Assembly: GCA_045126515.1 (NCBI GenBank)
Contig: JBGVOM010000216.1
Location: 36,262-100,261, forward strand
From: RUG11237 sp045126515
GTDB lineage: Bacteria; Bacillota; Clostridia; Lachnospirales; Lachnospiraceae
Direction: 5' to 3'
Length of the DNA: 64,000 nucleotides
Shown in pieces: positions 44,462 through 53,421 of the stretch. A model generated the notes under the pieces. That model was not told the DNA's origin. It saw nothing but the letters and a program-made list of their open reading frames with translations, and searched no databases. Position 1 is the stretch's first letter. Every line of letters begins with the position of its first letter. Both the position numbers and the translations under genes were made by a program.

Positions 44462-45309
44462 GAAAAAGAGGAATCAAGTACACGTATGCAAGGCTGAACC
44501 AGATGATAGATGAAGCAATGACAGGGAACTTTCAAGAAGATGCATATGACGAAACAGAACTTTCTAAGCTGGAAGTAAAGTGGAAACGTTTTTTGACCTC
44601 TTCTAAGCTGTCAAATCAAAAGCTGGAAGAAGAACGAGCAAATATAAAAGAAGTTGTATCCGATATTTCTCATCAGACAAAAACACCGTTAGCCAATATT
44701 CTTCTGTACTCCCAGTTATTGCAAGAACAAAATCTGGATGAAAATAGTCGGAAGCTGGTTTCTGAAATCGTAAAACAATCGGAAAAATTAGACTTTTTAA
44801 TTCAATCGCTGGTAAAAACTTCAAGACTAGAAACAGGTACTTTTCAATTACATCCGGAAAGTCACAGTATCCCGGATATATTGGAAGAAATTTCAAAGCA
44901 GGCAGAAGAAAAGGCAGCAAAAAAGGGAATACAAATAGTAGTAGAAGATGTATCAACATCAGTAAAAGCAGTATATGATAAAAAGTGGACTGGTGAAGCA
45001 TTATATAATATTTTAGACAATGCAGTGAAATATTCTCCTTCGGGAAGTACCATACATATTCAGGTAAAGGAGTATGAATTATTTGTATGCGTTCAAATCA
45101 GTGATGAGGGAATGGGAATTAGGGAGGAAGAAATTCCGTTTGTTTTTCAAAGATTTTATCGGGGAAAAAACGTAAAAGAGGAGGAAGGTGTGGGAATCGG
45201 GCTCTACCTTGCAAGACAGATTATTGAGGGGCAAAAAGGCTATATTAAGGTAATATCAAAATATGGACAAGGGTCTGAGTTTTCAGTGTATTTGCCTAAA
45301 AGTAGATGA
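44458..45309 (+). CDS. Cytoplasmic sensor histidine kinase
   Basis: A 283-residue kinase with no predicted membrane helix. The N-terminus is a charged helix of about 70 residues, followed by the H-box VVSDISHQTKTPLANIL, N-box ILDNAVKYSPSGS, G1 DEGMGI, F-box VFQRFYRGKN and G2 GVGIGLYLARQ. The start at 44458 overlaps the regulator's TGA. Kinases of this short type in Clostridia usually sense through a partner FtsX transporter; such a pair lies at 47345-50567, separated by an AAA-ATPase/nuclease gene on the other strand. Confidence 0.9.
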   Translation: MRKRGIKYTYARLNQMIDEAMTGNFQEDAYDETELSKLEVKWKRFLTSSKLSNQKLEEERANIKEVVSDISHQTKTPLANILLYSQLLQEQNLDENSRKLVSEIVKQSEKLDFLIQSLVKTSRLETGTFQLHPESHSIPDILEEISKQAEEKAAKKGIQIVVEDVSTSVKAVYDKKWTGEALYNILDNAVKYSPSGSTIHIQVKEYELFVCVQISDEGMGIREEEIPFVFQRFYRGKNVKEEEGVGIGLYLARQIIEGQKGYIKVISKYGQGSEFSVYLPKSR

Positions 45310-45332
45310 GATGTTCTATCAGTAATATGCAT

Positions 45333-45374
45333 GGGCTGTGGCTTCACGATGAAACAAATGTGAAGCCACAGCCC
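45333..45374. terminator. Strong hairpin between convergent genes
   Basis: A 15-bp perfect stem GGGCTGTGGCTTCAC / GTGAAGCCACAGCCC with a 12-base loop. It has no T tract on either side, so it may act as a transcript-end stabiliser as well as a terminator. Confidence 0.65.
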
Positions 45375-45381
45375 CATGGAA

Positions 45382-47076
45382 TTACCCAATCAATACGGTT
45401 TTCCCTTCAAATGCAAAACCGTAATGTCGTATATTTTCCTGCTTTACACCTTTCTCTATCAGCAACGTATCATACTTCTTTTCTTCAATCTGCTGTAAGG
45501 CAGACTGTACCGTGTCTTCTAAGGCAGCCTCTTCTGTAGTGTCATGCACTTTAAATTCCAGCACAAATGCCTTTTCCTGTCCTCGTTTTGGAATCAGCAT
45601 CACATCATATCTTCCAAGTCCACTTTCCCGATTGGAGCTGACTTCATATTTTTCCCGGAGTTCCACTAAAAGTCCCAGAACAAAGCCATGATAAAAACGT
45701 TCCGGTTCGGCAGTTTCTGATGGATGGGTTCCGGTATCAAAGCTGCTGAAGGTTGCCAATGCCACTTTATTCATATAGGCATTCATCTCCTTTACATTTT
45801 CGGACAGTAATGCTTTGATGAATCCATTGTAATTACCGGCACTTTTCGTAAACCATCCCTTAAACATTTTTATAAACATGTTTGTTACTTCTTTATTTGT
45901 TATGTTCAAAGTGTAAACCGGTTCCTCCAGAATTTCTCCTTCGTCATCTGTTTTTTTAACATGAATAACTTTTAAGTAACCGCTTGCCAGCATTAAGCTC
46001 CAGATGGCGTTTTCATCTTCATCCAGCTGGTTAAAAATAATCTGCTCATCGATGGAAACTTTTATCGGCTCTCCTTTCAGCAGCAGCTCCATATTCTCTT
46101 TTACCTCGATGGTCCCCTTTTGAATCAAGTTTCCAACCAATCCATTGGAGCTGGTGTCTGCCCAATAGGTCTGGAATTGCTTTTTTTTCAAAAAATTCGT
46201 AATTGACCATGGATTGTAAATATCTTTGATTGTCCCAAAAGTAAAACCATCATACCATTCCTTTACTATTTCCTTTTCCTGTGGCATTCCGGCCTCTTCT
46301 AAAGCCTGAAATACTTCATTCTCCGTAAAACCAAAGGCTGTAGCATACTCACAAGAAGTGGTAGTTACTACATTAAGATTATTTAAATCTGAGAAGATAG
46401 ATTCTTTGGAAACCCTGGTGATTCCCGTCATAATGGCACGCTCTAAGTATGGATTTGTTTTAAAAGTTGCATTAAACATACTTCGGATAAATCCGGTAAA
46501 TTCCTCCCAGTATCCGCCCAGATATGCCTCCTGCATGGGAGTATCATATTCATCCATTAGGACAATTACATTCTTACCATAGTAACGGCTCAGACAATTA
46601 CATAGCTCTTTGATGCAGCTCTGTGCATCCACATCTGACATATCCTGAGATATACTTAAGATTTTCCGCTTTTCATTTTCTGTAAACCCCTCCCAGTCTG
46701 CTATGTTCATATACTTTTCATAGGTTTCTACAAATATTTTTTTGATTTTCGTGACGGCATCCTGGTAATTTTTCTGTTTTACATCTGCAAAGCTTAGGGA
46801 AATCACCGGATAGGTTCCCTGAAGTTTCTGATATTTTTCCTCCTGCCAAATAGACAGCCCTTCAAATAAATCCGCCCTGTTTGCATAACGATTCGAAAAG
46901 AAACATTCCAGCATATTCATATTCAAGGTTTTTCCAAAACGTCTTGGACGGGTGATTAAAGTAACCTCATCCCCAGCTTCCCACCATTCTTTAATGAAGT
47001 CGGTCTTATCTATATAAAAATAATTGTTTTCCCTTATAGAATCAAATCTCTGCTTTCCTATACTTATGGTTCTCAT
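45382..47076 (-). CDS. AAA-ATPase-like/PD-(D/E)XK nuclease-like protein
   Basis: A 564-residue protein of the common AAA-ATPase_like plus PDDEXK_9 family. The N-terminal half has YFYIDKTDFI, P-loop RPRRFGKTLNMNMLE and Walker B NVIVLMDEYDTPMQEAY. The C-terminal half carries a nuclease-like core, RYDVMLIPKRG then AFVLEFKVHD (D...ExK). The start at 47076 has GGGAGA before it. These genes occur in many copies in gut Firmicutes and Bacteroides, and their role is unknown; some authors suspect a mobile or defence link. Here it interrupts a two-component system/ABC transporter arrangement. Confidence 0.88.
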   Translation of the reverse strand: MRTISIGKQRFDSIRENNYFYIDKTDFIKEWWEAGDEVTLITRPRRFGKTLNMNMLECFFSNRYANRADLFEGLSIWQEEKYQKLQGTYPVISLSFADVKQKNYQDAVTKIKKIFVETYEKYMNIADWEGFTENEKRKILSISQDMSDVDAQSCIKELCNCLSRYYGKNVIVLMDEYDTPMQEAYLGGYWEEFTGFIRSMFNATFKTNPYLERAIMTGITRVSKESIFSDLNNLNVVTTTSCEYATAFGFTENEVFQALEEAGMPQEKEIVKEWYDGFTFGTIKDIYNPWSITNFLKKKQFQTYWADTSSNGLVGNLIQKGTIEVKENMELLLKGEPIKVSIDEQIIFNQLDEDENAIWSLMLASGYLKVIHVKKTDDEGEILEEPVYTLNITNKEVTNMFIKMFKGWFTKSAGNYNGFIKALLSENVKEMNAYMNKVALATFSSFDTGTHPSETAEPERFYHGFVLGLLVELREKYEVSSNRESGLGRYDVMLIPKRGQEKAFVLEFKVHDTTEEAALEDTVQSALQQIEEKKYDTLLIEKGVKQENIRHYGFAFEGKTVLIG

Positions 47077-47210
47077 AGTATTCTCCCTTTTTCTTCTTAT
47101 TAATATCAAATACATTCATTTTTAATATTCTCTCATCTCTTTTCACCTATTTTAGTATAATTAGCAGTACTTTGTAAAGAAGCGTTGCTGAATATTTATA
47201 AAACGCTACA

Positions 47211-47230
47211 ATCTTTCAGAATTGAAAGAT
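47211..47230. promoter_or_regulatory. Dyad, candidate regulator site
   Basis: ATCTTTC-AGAATT-GAAAGAT, a perfect 7-6-7 inverted repeat about 115 bases before the ABC ATPase start. A related GAAAGATT occurs again downstream (47253). This resembles the inverted-repeat sites of BceR-type regulators in position; the regulator at 43784 is a candidate. Confidence 0.5.
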
Positions 47231-47261
47231 TTCAGAAAGAACGTGGAAAGATTGTTTTGAT

Positions 47262-47296
47262 ATAGTCTATGTTGTAAGTAGCATAGGCTATTTTTT
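47262..47296 (+). terminator. Hairpin with T tract in the ABC operon leader
   Basis: ATAGTCTATG (47262-47271) and CATAGGCTAT (47282-47291) form a 10-bp stem with one G-T pair; six T follow. It stands about 50 bases before the ATPase start, between the candidate operator and the gene. It could be an attenuator or the end of a short transcript. Confidence 0.55.
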
Positions 47297-47344
47297 ATTA
47301 TTCACAAGTTTATGCTGTTTCGTAAGTTAAAGGAGGAAAAAAGT

Positions 47345-48040
47345 ATGGATGTTTTACGTACAGAAGGTTTAAAGAAATATTATGGTAATAATGAAAATCA
47401 GGTAAAGGCTTTGGATGGAATTAATCTATCCATAAAGCAGGGGGAATTTGTAGCCATTGTAGGTACCAGCGGAAGCGGAAAATCTACGCTTCTTCATATG
47501 CTTGGAGGGCTGGACAGACCTACCGGCGGAAAAGTATATGTAGAGGACAAAGATATTTTTTCCTTAAAGGATGATGCACTTACCATCTTTCGGAGAAGAA
47601 AAATCGGATTTGTATTTCAGGCGTTTAATCTGGTGCCGGTGTTAAATGTTTATGAGAATGTTGTACTGCCCATTGAATTAGATGGAAATCCTGTGGATAA
47701 GAATTATGTAAATCAGGTGATAGATTCTCTTGGATTGACTGAAAAGGTAAACAGTATGCCAAACCAGTTGTCCGGAGGCCAGCAGCAAAGAGTAGCCATT
47801 GCAAGGGCTTTGGCTACCAAACCGGCTATTGTGCTGGCAGATGAACCTACAGGAAATCTGGATTCACGCACCAGTCAGGATGTATTAAGCCTTTTAAAGG
47901 TAACGGGACAGAATTTCAATCAGACCATTGTGATGATTACTCATAATGAAGAAATTGCCCAGATGGCAGACCGAATTATCCGTATCGAAGACGGAAAAAT
48001 TATAAAAGGGGGCGAGGAATATGCGGAAAGTACAAAATAA
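47345..48040 (+). CDS. ABC transporter ATPase, Bce/LolD type
   Basis: A 231-residue ATPase: Walker A GTSGSGKST, Q-loop VFQAFNLVPVLNVYENVVLP, signature LSGGQQQRVAIARA, Walker B IVLADEPTGNLD and H-loop ITHNEE. The ATG at 47345 follows a strong AAAGGAGG. The last 20 bases overlap the permease gene. With that permease it forms an FtsX-type exporter or antimicrobial-sensing complex. Confidence 0.94.
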   Translation: MDVLRTEGLKKYYGNNENQVKALDGINLSIKQGEFVAIVGTSGSGKSTLLHMLGGLDRPTGGKVYVEDKDIFSLKDDALTIFRRRKIGFVFQAFNLVPVLNVYENVVLPIELDGNPVDKNYVNQVIDSLGLTEKVNSMPNQLSGGQQQRVAIARALATKPAIVLADEPTGNLDSRTSQDVLSLLKVTGQNFNQTIVMITHNEEIAQMADRIIRIEDGKIIKGGEEYAESTK

Positions 48041-50567
48041 GAAAGTAATTAACCGCCTTTCTGCCCGGACACTGACTGCCAAGGGAAAAAAGAACTTGGT
48101 GGTAATTATTGCCATTATGCTTACCACAGTATTGTTTACCGCTCTTTTTACCATTGGGGGAAGTATGATACAAAGTGTTCAGGAGTCCACCATGCGGCAG
48201 GTAGGAGGAAAATCCATGGCAGGTGTAAAGTTTATTCTGCCAGCGGATTATGAAAAACTAGCACAAGATCCGGTAGTGAAAAATCCTTCCTACCGAATTA
48301 TTGTAGGTACGGCAGAAAATGAGGAGCTGCTGAAATTAAATACAGAAGTAAATTATGCAGAGGATGAAGATGCAAAAAGTATGTTTTGCTATCCTACCAA
48401 AGGAACCATGCCGGTAGAACGGTTAGAGATTGCGACCAGTACTCTGGTGCTGGATGCTTTAGGGATTCCTCATGAACTGGGAGCAACTGTGCCACTGGAC
48501 ATTCTGGTGGGCGAAAAGCACATTACGGAGGAGTTTGTACTTTCCGGTTACTGGGAAGGAGATACCGTGGCAATGGCACAGGAATGCTGGATATCAAGAG
48601 AGTACTGTGATGAAGTGGCACCTACACCGGAAAAGTCCTTTTATGAGGAATTAGGATGTGAATATGCCGGTTATTGGATGTTGGATTTTGATTATGCCAA
48701 CACTTGGGATATTGAGAATAAAACAGTTGCCCTGCTGGAGCGAAATGGCTATGACAGTAATGTAATCAGCTATGGAGTAAACTGGGCCTATGCAACCAGT
48801 AATGTGGACGGGGAAACTATAGTGTTTATTGTGGTTTTATTAAGTCTGATTCTGGCATCCGGTTACTTGATTATTTATAATATTTTTTCATTAAATGTGG
48901 CGGGTGATATTAAAAGCTATGGACTGCTAAAAACCATTGGCACCACGGAAAAGCAGTTGAAGAAACTGGTAAGACGTCAGGCGGCCTTTTTGTCAGCAAT
49001 TGGTATTCCTTGCGGGCTTATTCTGGGGGCGATAATAGGAAAAATTCTATTTCCTGTGATTGTAAGTAATTTTACACTAGGAAGCGTAGTGAAGTTTTAC
49101 ATAAATCCTCTGATTATGGTGGGAGCAGCGGCATTTTCCTTTTTTACTGTTTGGGTTAGCTGTAACAAACCATGCAAATTAGCAGCAAAAGTTTCTCCTA
49201 TTGAAGCAGTACGATATACGGATAAATCCTCTTACACCGGAAAAAAAGAGCGGAGGACAAGAAAAGTAACAGCATTTTCCTTTGGATGGGCAAATGTTGG
49301 TCGAAATCGAAAAAAGGTAGTGGTTGTCATAGCTTCTCTTTCCTTAAGCATAATTTTATTAAATTCTGTTTATGTGATGATACAAGGATTTGATATGGAT
49401 AAGTATGTTTCTAATTTTATTTTGGGAGATGCTTTAGTGACAGATGCCACTATTTTAAATGGGGCAGGTACTACAAAAACAGTAGACGGCATCACGGGGG
49501 ATATACATGAAGAATTGGAAGACATAGAGGGAGTTGAAGCAGTGCATAATGTATATTATGCATACAGTGATATTAAACTTAGTGAAAATATATACAAGAA
49601 TTTTATGAAGTTTATGGAAGAAAATCCGGATTATTTTTCGAATCCTTATGCTCAGGAGGAGATTAGTTTATTTAAAGAGGAAGCAGTGATAGGGGGACAG
49701 ATATACGGGTTGGACCAGTGGGGAAGTGGGCAGCTAAAGTGTTACAAAGGTGAGATTGACTGGGAAAAATTTAATACGGGAGATTATTGTCTTGTTAATT
49801 CTTATGGTATATATAACGAGTTGGAAGAACCTCTCAGTGGTATGTATGGTGATGTGGGAGATAAGTTGTCTATGAAATTGTCTGACGGTACAGTAAAAGA
49901 ATATGAAGTTATGGCCATTGTGGATATGCCATATGCCATGACTTCCCGCTTTTTTACTTTTTTAGGTATGCAGATAATAGTACCGGAACAGGAGTATCTG
50001 GCACATGCTGAACCGCGGGCATTACTTAGTATATTAACGAAAGAAAAGGACAGTGAAGTTTCTCTGGATGAAGCATTGGAAAATTATACAAAGTATGTGC
50101 GGACAAATCTTACGTATACTTCAAAACAGACATATGAGGAGGAGTATAAAAGTTTTGTCAATATGTTCTGGATTGTGGGAGGAGCTTTAAGTTTTGTACT
50201 TGCACTGATTGGAATTTTGAATTTTATGAATGCTATAGTTACTGGAATTTTAGCACGAAAGCAGGAGCTTGCCATGATGGAATCCGTAGGTATGACGGGA
50301 AAGCAGATGAAAGTTATGCTTGCCTGGGAAGGCATCATATATATTATGTTCACCATTATTTGTTCCATTTTTACAACCGTACTGTTGGACGGTCTGGTCT
50401 TGGAAAATGTTATAGAAGGATTCTGGTTTGCCACAAACCATTTTACGGTTCTGCCGATTGTCCTCTGCATACCGGTTCTACTTTTGGTTGCCTGCGTGAT
50501 ACCGATAGCCGCTTATAAAAACATGACAAAAGAAAGCGTTGTGGAACGATTGAGAGAAACGGAATAA
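48021..50567 (+). CDS. FtsX-type ABC permease
   Basis: An 848-residue permease with two FtsX units. The first has a helix near the N-terminus (LVVIIAIMLTTVLFTALFTIGGSM), an extracytoplasmic domain, and three helices around 265-400 ending KVSPIEAVRYTD. The second unit repeats this after residue 430 and ends YKNMTKESVVERLRETE. It overlaps its ATPase gene by 20 bases. It is probably the transporter partner of the membrane-free kinase upstream, judged by family precedent and proximity. Confidence 0.9.
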   Translation: MRKVQNKKVINRLSARTLTAKGKKNLVVIIAIMLTTVLFTALFTIGGSMIQSVQESTMRQVGGKSMAGVKFILPADYEKLAQDPVVKNPSYRIIVGTAENEELLKLNTEVNYAEDEDAKSMFCYPTKGTMPVERLEIATSTLVLDALGIPHELGATVPLDILVGEKHITEEFVLSGYWEGDTVAMAQECWISREYCDEVAPTPEKSFYEELGCEYAGYWMLDFDYANTWDIENKTVALLERNGYDSNVISYGVNWAYATSNVDGETIVFIVVLLSLILASGYLIIYNIFSLNVAGDIKSYGLLKTIGTTEKQLKKLVRRQAAFLSAIGIPCGLILGAIIGKILFPVIVSNFTLGSVVKFYINPLIMVGAAAFSFFTVWVSCNKPCKLAAKVSPIEAVRYTDKSSYTGKKERRTRKVTAFSFGWANVGRNRKKVVVVIASLSLSIILLNSVYVMIQGFDMDKYVSNFILGDALVTDATILNGAGTTKTVDGITGDIHEELEDIEGVEAVHNVYYAYSDIKLSENIYKNFMKFMEENPDYFSNPYAQEEISLFKEEAVIGGQIYGLDQWGSGQLKCYKGEIDWEKFNTGDYCLVNSYGIYNELEEPLSGMYGDVGDKLSMKLSDGTVKEYEVMAIVDMPYAMTSRFFTFLGMQIIVPEQEYLAHAEPRALLSILTKEKDSEVSLDEALENYTKYVRTNLTYTSKQTYEEEYKSFVNMFWIVGGALSFVLALIGILNFMNAIVTGILARKQELAMMESVGMTGKQMKVMLAWEGIIYIMFTIICSIFTTVLLDGLVLENVIEGFWFATNHFTVLPIVLCIPVLLLVACVIPIAAYKNMTKESVVERLRETE

Positions 50568-50623
50568 TTTGTTGTTAAGAAAAAACAGATGGATATGTGT
50601 GGTAATATGGGAAATACTATCTT

Positions 50624-52108
50624 ATGGAAAAATACAAAATGTGCAGGAAGGATAGTGTGATACCAATGGAATCCATATGGAAAATGACAGCAAAGAAGCA
50701 GATAGAAACCAAAGTTTTAGACAGAACAGAAGCAGAAACAGTAGTAATAGGTGCAGGTATGGCAGGGATTCTTACCGCTTACTTCCTGCACTGGCATGGA
50801 AATGATGTGATTGTGTTAGAGGCGGATGAAGTGGGTAGCGGGCAGACCGGAAATACCACAGCCAAAATCACATCCCAGCATGGGCTTATTTATAATAAAC
50901 TTCTCCAGAATCAGGGAATAGAATTTGCAAGGCTTTATGCAAAGGCAAATGAGGAGGCCATTCGCTCATATAAAACTTTGATAGATAAAGAGAAGATTTC
51001 CTGCGATTTTGAGAAAAAGCCAGCCTATCTTTATACAAAAAAGAATTTTCATGATTTGATGGTAGAAGGAGAGATTGCTAACCGATTAGGAATTTCTACG
51101 GCTCTTGTTATGGAAACAGATTTACCTTTTGAAATCGAGGGTGCCTTATGTTTTGAACATCAGGCGCAGTTTCATCCATTAAAATTTCTATATGGGTTAG
51201 CTGAGAAGCTTCCGGTGTATGAACATACCAAAGTATTAAAGGTAGAGAGAAATATTGTAGAAACGGAAAAGGGAAATATAAAAGCAAAGAATGTTATTTT
51301 TACAGTGCATTATCCTTTTGTGAACAGACCTGGATATTATTTTTTAAGGATGCACCAGGAAAGAAGTTATGCTATGGCAGTGGAGGGCGTAGGACAACTA
51401 AATGGAATGTATCTTGGAATTGATGAAGATGGTCTCTCTTTTCGGGGTTATGAAGATTTACTGATTATAGGCGGACAGGGGCATAGAACAGGGGAAAATC
51501 CTTTTGGCGGGCAGTATGAAAAGTTACAGGGAGAAGCTAAAAAGTTCTTTGGCGAGGTAACAGAAAAGGCAAGATGGTCAGCTCAGGATTGTATAACACT
51601 GGATGATATTCCTTATGTTGGGAATTTTTCTAAAAGCACACCGGACTGGTATGTGGCAACGGGCTTTCGTAAATGGGGCATGACGGGTTCCATGGCAGCG
51701 GCAAAGCTTTTAACGGATAAAATCCTTGGCAGAGAAAATGAATATGAAAAACTTCTTTCTCCACAAAGAAAGCTGGTTTCCCAATCCCGAAAAAACTTTG
51801 TATATGACAGTCTGTATTCCGGTGTACATTTATCCAAAAGAATTTTCAAGTCCGCCAAAGAAGATATTGGCGATCTGCAGCTGGGGCATGGGGGAATTGT
51901 AGAATATAAAGGAAAAAAAGCCGGTGCGTATAAAACAGAAGACGGTGAAATTTTTCTTGTGGATATTAAGTGCCCTCATTTAGGATGCCAGTTGGAGTGG
52001 AATGCAGAGGAAAAAACCTGGGATTGCCCATGTCATGGATCACGGTTTGATTATATGGGTGAGCTTATTAATAATCCGGCACAGGAAGGAATTGGGGATA
52101 AATCCTGA
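50624..52108 (+). CDS. FAD-dependent oxidoreductase with C-terminal Rieske domain
   Basis: A 494-residue protein: a DAO-type FAD domain (VVIGAGMAGILTAYFL, Rossmann GxGxxG near residue 42) and a C-terminal Rieske 2Fe-2S domain with CPHLGC (about 450) and CPCHGSRFD (about 468). The ligands Cys-His and Cys-His are complete. The start is uncertain: ATG at 50624, or an internal ATG at 50666 with AGGAAGGA 13 bases before it and a more family-like MESIW beginning. The electron partner is unknown. It stands alone between a permease and an unknown gene. Confidence 0.9.
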   Translation: MEKYKMCRKDSVIPMESIWKMTAKKQIETKVLDRTEAETVVIGAGMAGILTAYFLHWHGNDVIVLEADEVGSGQTGNTTAKITSQHGLIYNKLLQNQGIEFARLYAKANEEAIRSYKTLIDKEKISCDFEKKPAYLYTKKNFHDLMVEGEIANRLGISTALVMETDLPFEIEGALCFEHQAQFHPLKFLYGLAEKLPVYEHTKVLKVERNIVETEKGNIKAKNVIFTVHYPFVNRPGYYFLRMHQERSYAMAVEGVGQLNGMYLGIDEDGLSFRGYEDLLIIGGQGHRTGENPFGGQYEKLQGEAKKFFGEVTEKARWSAQDCITLDDIPYVGNFSKSTPDWYVATGFRKWGMTGSMAAAKLLTDKILGRENEYEKLLSPQRKLVSQSRKNFVYDSLYSGVHLSKRIFKSAKEDIGDLQLGHGGIVEYKGKKAGAYKTEDGEIFLVDIKCPHLGCQLEWNAEEKTWDCPCHGSRFDYMGELINNPAQEGIGDKS

Positions 52109-52185
52109 AACAAATTTAAAAAGACTGAGAGGTTTGCCGGCTTGCCGCAGGGAGAGTTGGAAGAATTGGTGGAGATATAGGCAGT

Positions 52186-52230
52186 TTCAGACTTATTGGC
52201 TATTAGCGTATGAAAACTAATAAGTCTGAA
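52186..52230. repeat. 12-bp perfect inverted repeat
   Basis: TTCAGACTTATT (52186-52197) and AATAAGTCTGAA (52219-52230) with a 21-base loop. It is in the 267-base gap between the Rieske protein and the next gene. There is no clear T tract. The rest of the gap holds a promoter-like TTGACT...TATTATAAT region near 52256-52283 and nothing else recognised. Confidence 0.6.
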
Positions 52231-52375
52231 CTGGAAAAAGGTTAAAAATCCACTCTTGACTTTTAAAAGAATTGATATTATAATCCAATCTATAAAATAT
52301 TCTAATAGTATTCTCAATGTCTAAGAATACAAAGTCCCATAAATATAAAAATAATTTAAAAGAGGAGAGGAATTT

Positions 52376-53248
52376 ATGGAGTTTAGCAGTATATTAGTGC
52401 AGGGGTATTGCCGTAGTATTTTTCAGGAGCGAATGAATCCACTGTTGTTTCCCAGGGAACCCAAAGAAATAAAACAAAGACAGATGCAGGAGTATTGGAA
52501 GGCACAACAGAATCCCTTTTGTATAGATATCACATTTCTTATTACTTATACTTTGCTGGCAAAAGAAGAATTCTATTTATGGAAAAATTGCTTTGATCGT
52601 GTACAGCAGGAAGAATGGCGAAAGTTTTATATAAAATCAGAATATAATAATCGTCATTATGAATCCTTTTTTGGTATGAGGGCAAGTGCAGAGTTAGACT
52701 GGCTTACAGGCATGGTGTTGAAAATTAAGCAAGAAAGTTTCCATGAATATTGGGAATTGATGAATGGAATTGCTATGATGTTCCCGTGGGAAAGACAATT
52801 TCTGCAGAACCAAGGGAGGATACAAATTAAGGATTTGCTACAGATTGTGGCAAAGGAAGAAAATATAATTTTAAAATCAGGAAAATTATTGTTATTATTA
52901 ATTATGGCGGAATTTTATCATAAACAGATGACAAGAGAGGATGCCTGGAATAAGTTAGAAAAAGTATTATTCGCAGGCATGGAAGTTTTTCGAAATTATC
53001 AATCGTCTGTCCGATTGGACAATCACCCCAAAATCAGAAAAAAAATAGATGAAAATCTCAAAAGTCACGGAATCCATCCATTTCGTTTGCGTCAATATAC
53101 TTATACAGCGGAAGAAGTGCCGGAATTTCAGGAAATAAAGGAGGAAGACTGGGAATATATGTGGCAGATGGTTATTGCTATGGAAAGATATTTAGAGGAA
53201 ACAGAAACAGATTACAAATATTGTCGTAAAAATGTAAAGGAAAATTAA
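52376..53248 (+). CDS. Unrecognised helical protein
   Basis: A 290-residue soluble protein, rich in Trp, Glu, Gln and Lys, without signal peptide or clear membrane helix. Segments such as EYWKAQQNPFCIDITFLITY, EEFYLWKNCFDRVQQEEW and WEYMWQMVIAMERYLEE suggest an all-helical fold. There is an AGAGGAG before the ATG. Its last codons and stop are duplicated by the IS element that inserted just after it (25-bp direct repeat). I do not recognise a family. Confidence 0.65.
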   Translation: MEFSSILVQGYCRSIFQERMNPLLFPREPKEIKQRQMQEYWKAQQNPFCIDITFLITYTLLAKEEFYLWKNCFDRVQQEEWRKFYIKSEYNNRHYESFFGMRASAELDWLTGMVLKIKQESFHEYWELMNGIAMMFPWERQFLQNQGRIQIKDLLQIVAKEENIILKSGKLLLLLIMAEFYHKQMTREDAWNKLEKVLFAGMEVFRNYQSSVRLDNHPKIRKKIDENLKSHGIHPFRLRQYTYTAEEVPEFQEIKEEDWEYMWQMVIAMERYLEETETDYKYCRKNVKEN

Positions 53249-53252
53249 ATTC
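53228..53252 (+). repeat. Left copy of 25-bp target duplication
   Basis: Twenty-five bases starting AAAAATGTAAAGG and ending TTAAATTC, identical to 54473-54497. It includes the stop codon of the gene at 52376 and directly abuts the left IS end. Confidence 0.9.
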
Positions 53253-53350
53253 TGTATATTAGTCAATGATGTGATACCTAATTCTCAAAAATAAAAAAGT
53301 AGGTATGCTACTATAAACGTTAATAGTTGAACACTGGGGTGTTCATGGAT

Positions 53351-53421
53351 AATTCTTATTCTGCTTAAATGTGTTTTTATCTAACTAGACAGAAGGATAT
53401 TAATTAAGCAGAATAAGAATT
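53351..53421. repeat. 18-bp perfect inverted repeat inside the IS
   Basis: AATTCTTATTCTGCTTAA (53351-53368) and TTAAGCAGAATAAGAATT (53404-53421). The right arm touches the transposase stop. It is likely a terminator that shields the transposase from outside transcription or ends its own message. A smaller TGAACAC/GTGTTCA hairpin lies at 53328-53345. Confidence 0.75.

Noticed and set aside
52109..52179. In-frame continuation after the Rieske protein stop (KKTERFAGLPQGELEELVEI)
   Set aside because: It looks coding-like, but Rieske domains normally end where this one does, and there is no start or ribosome site for a separate gene.
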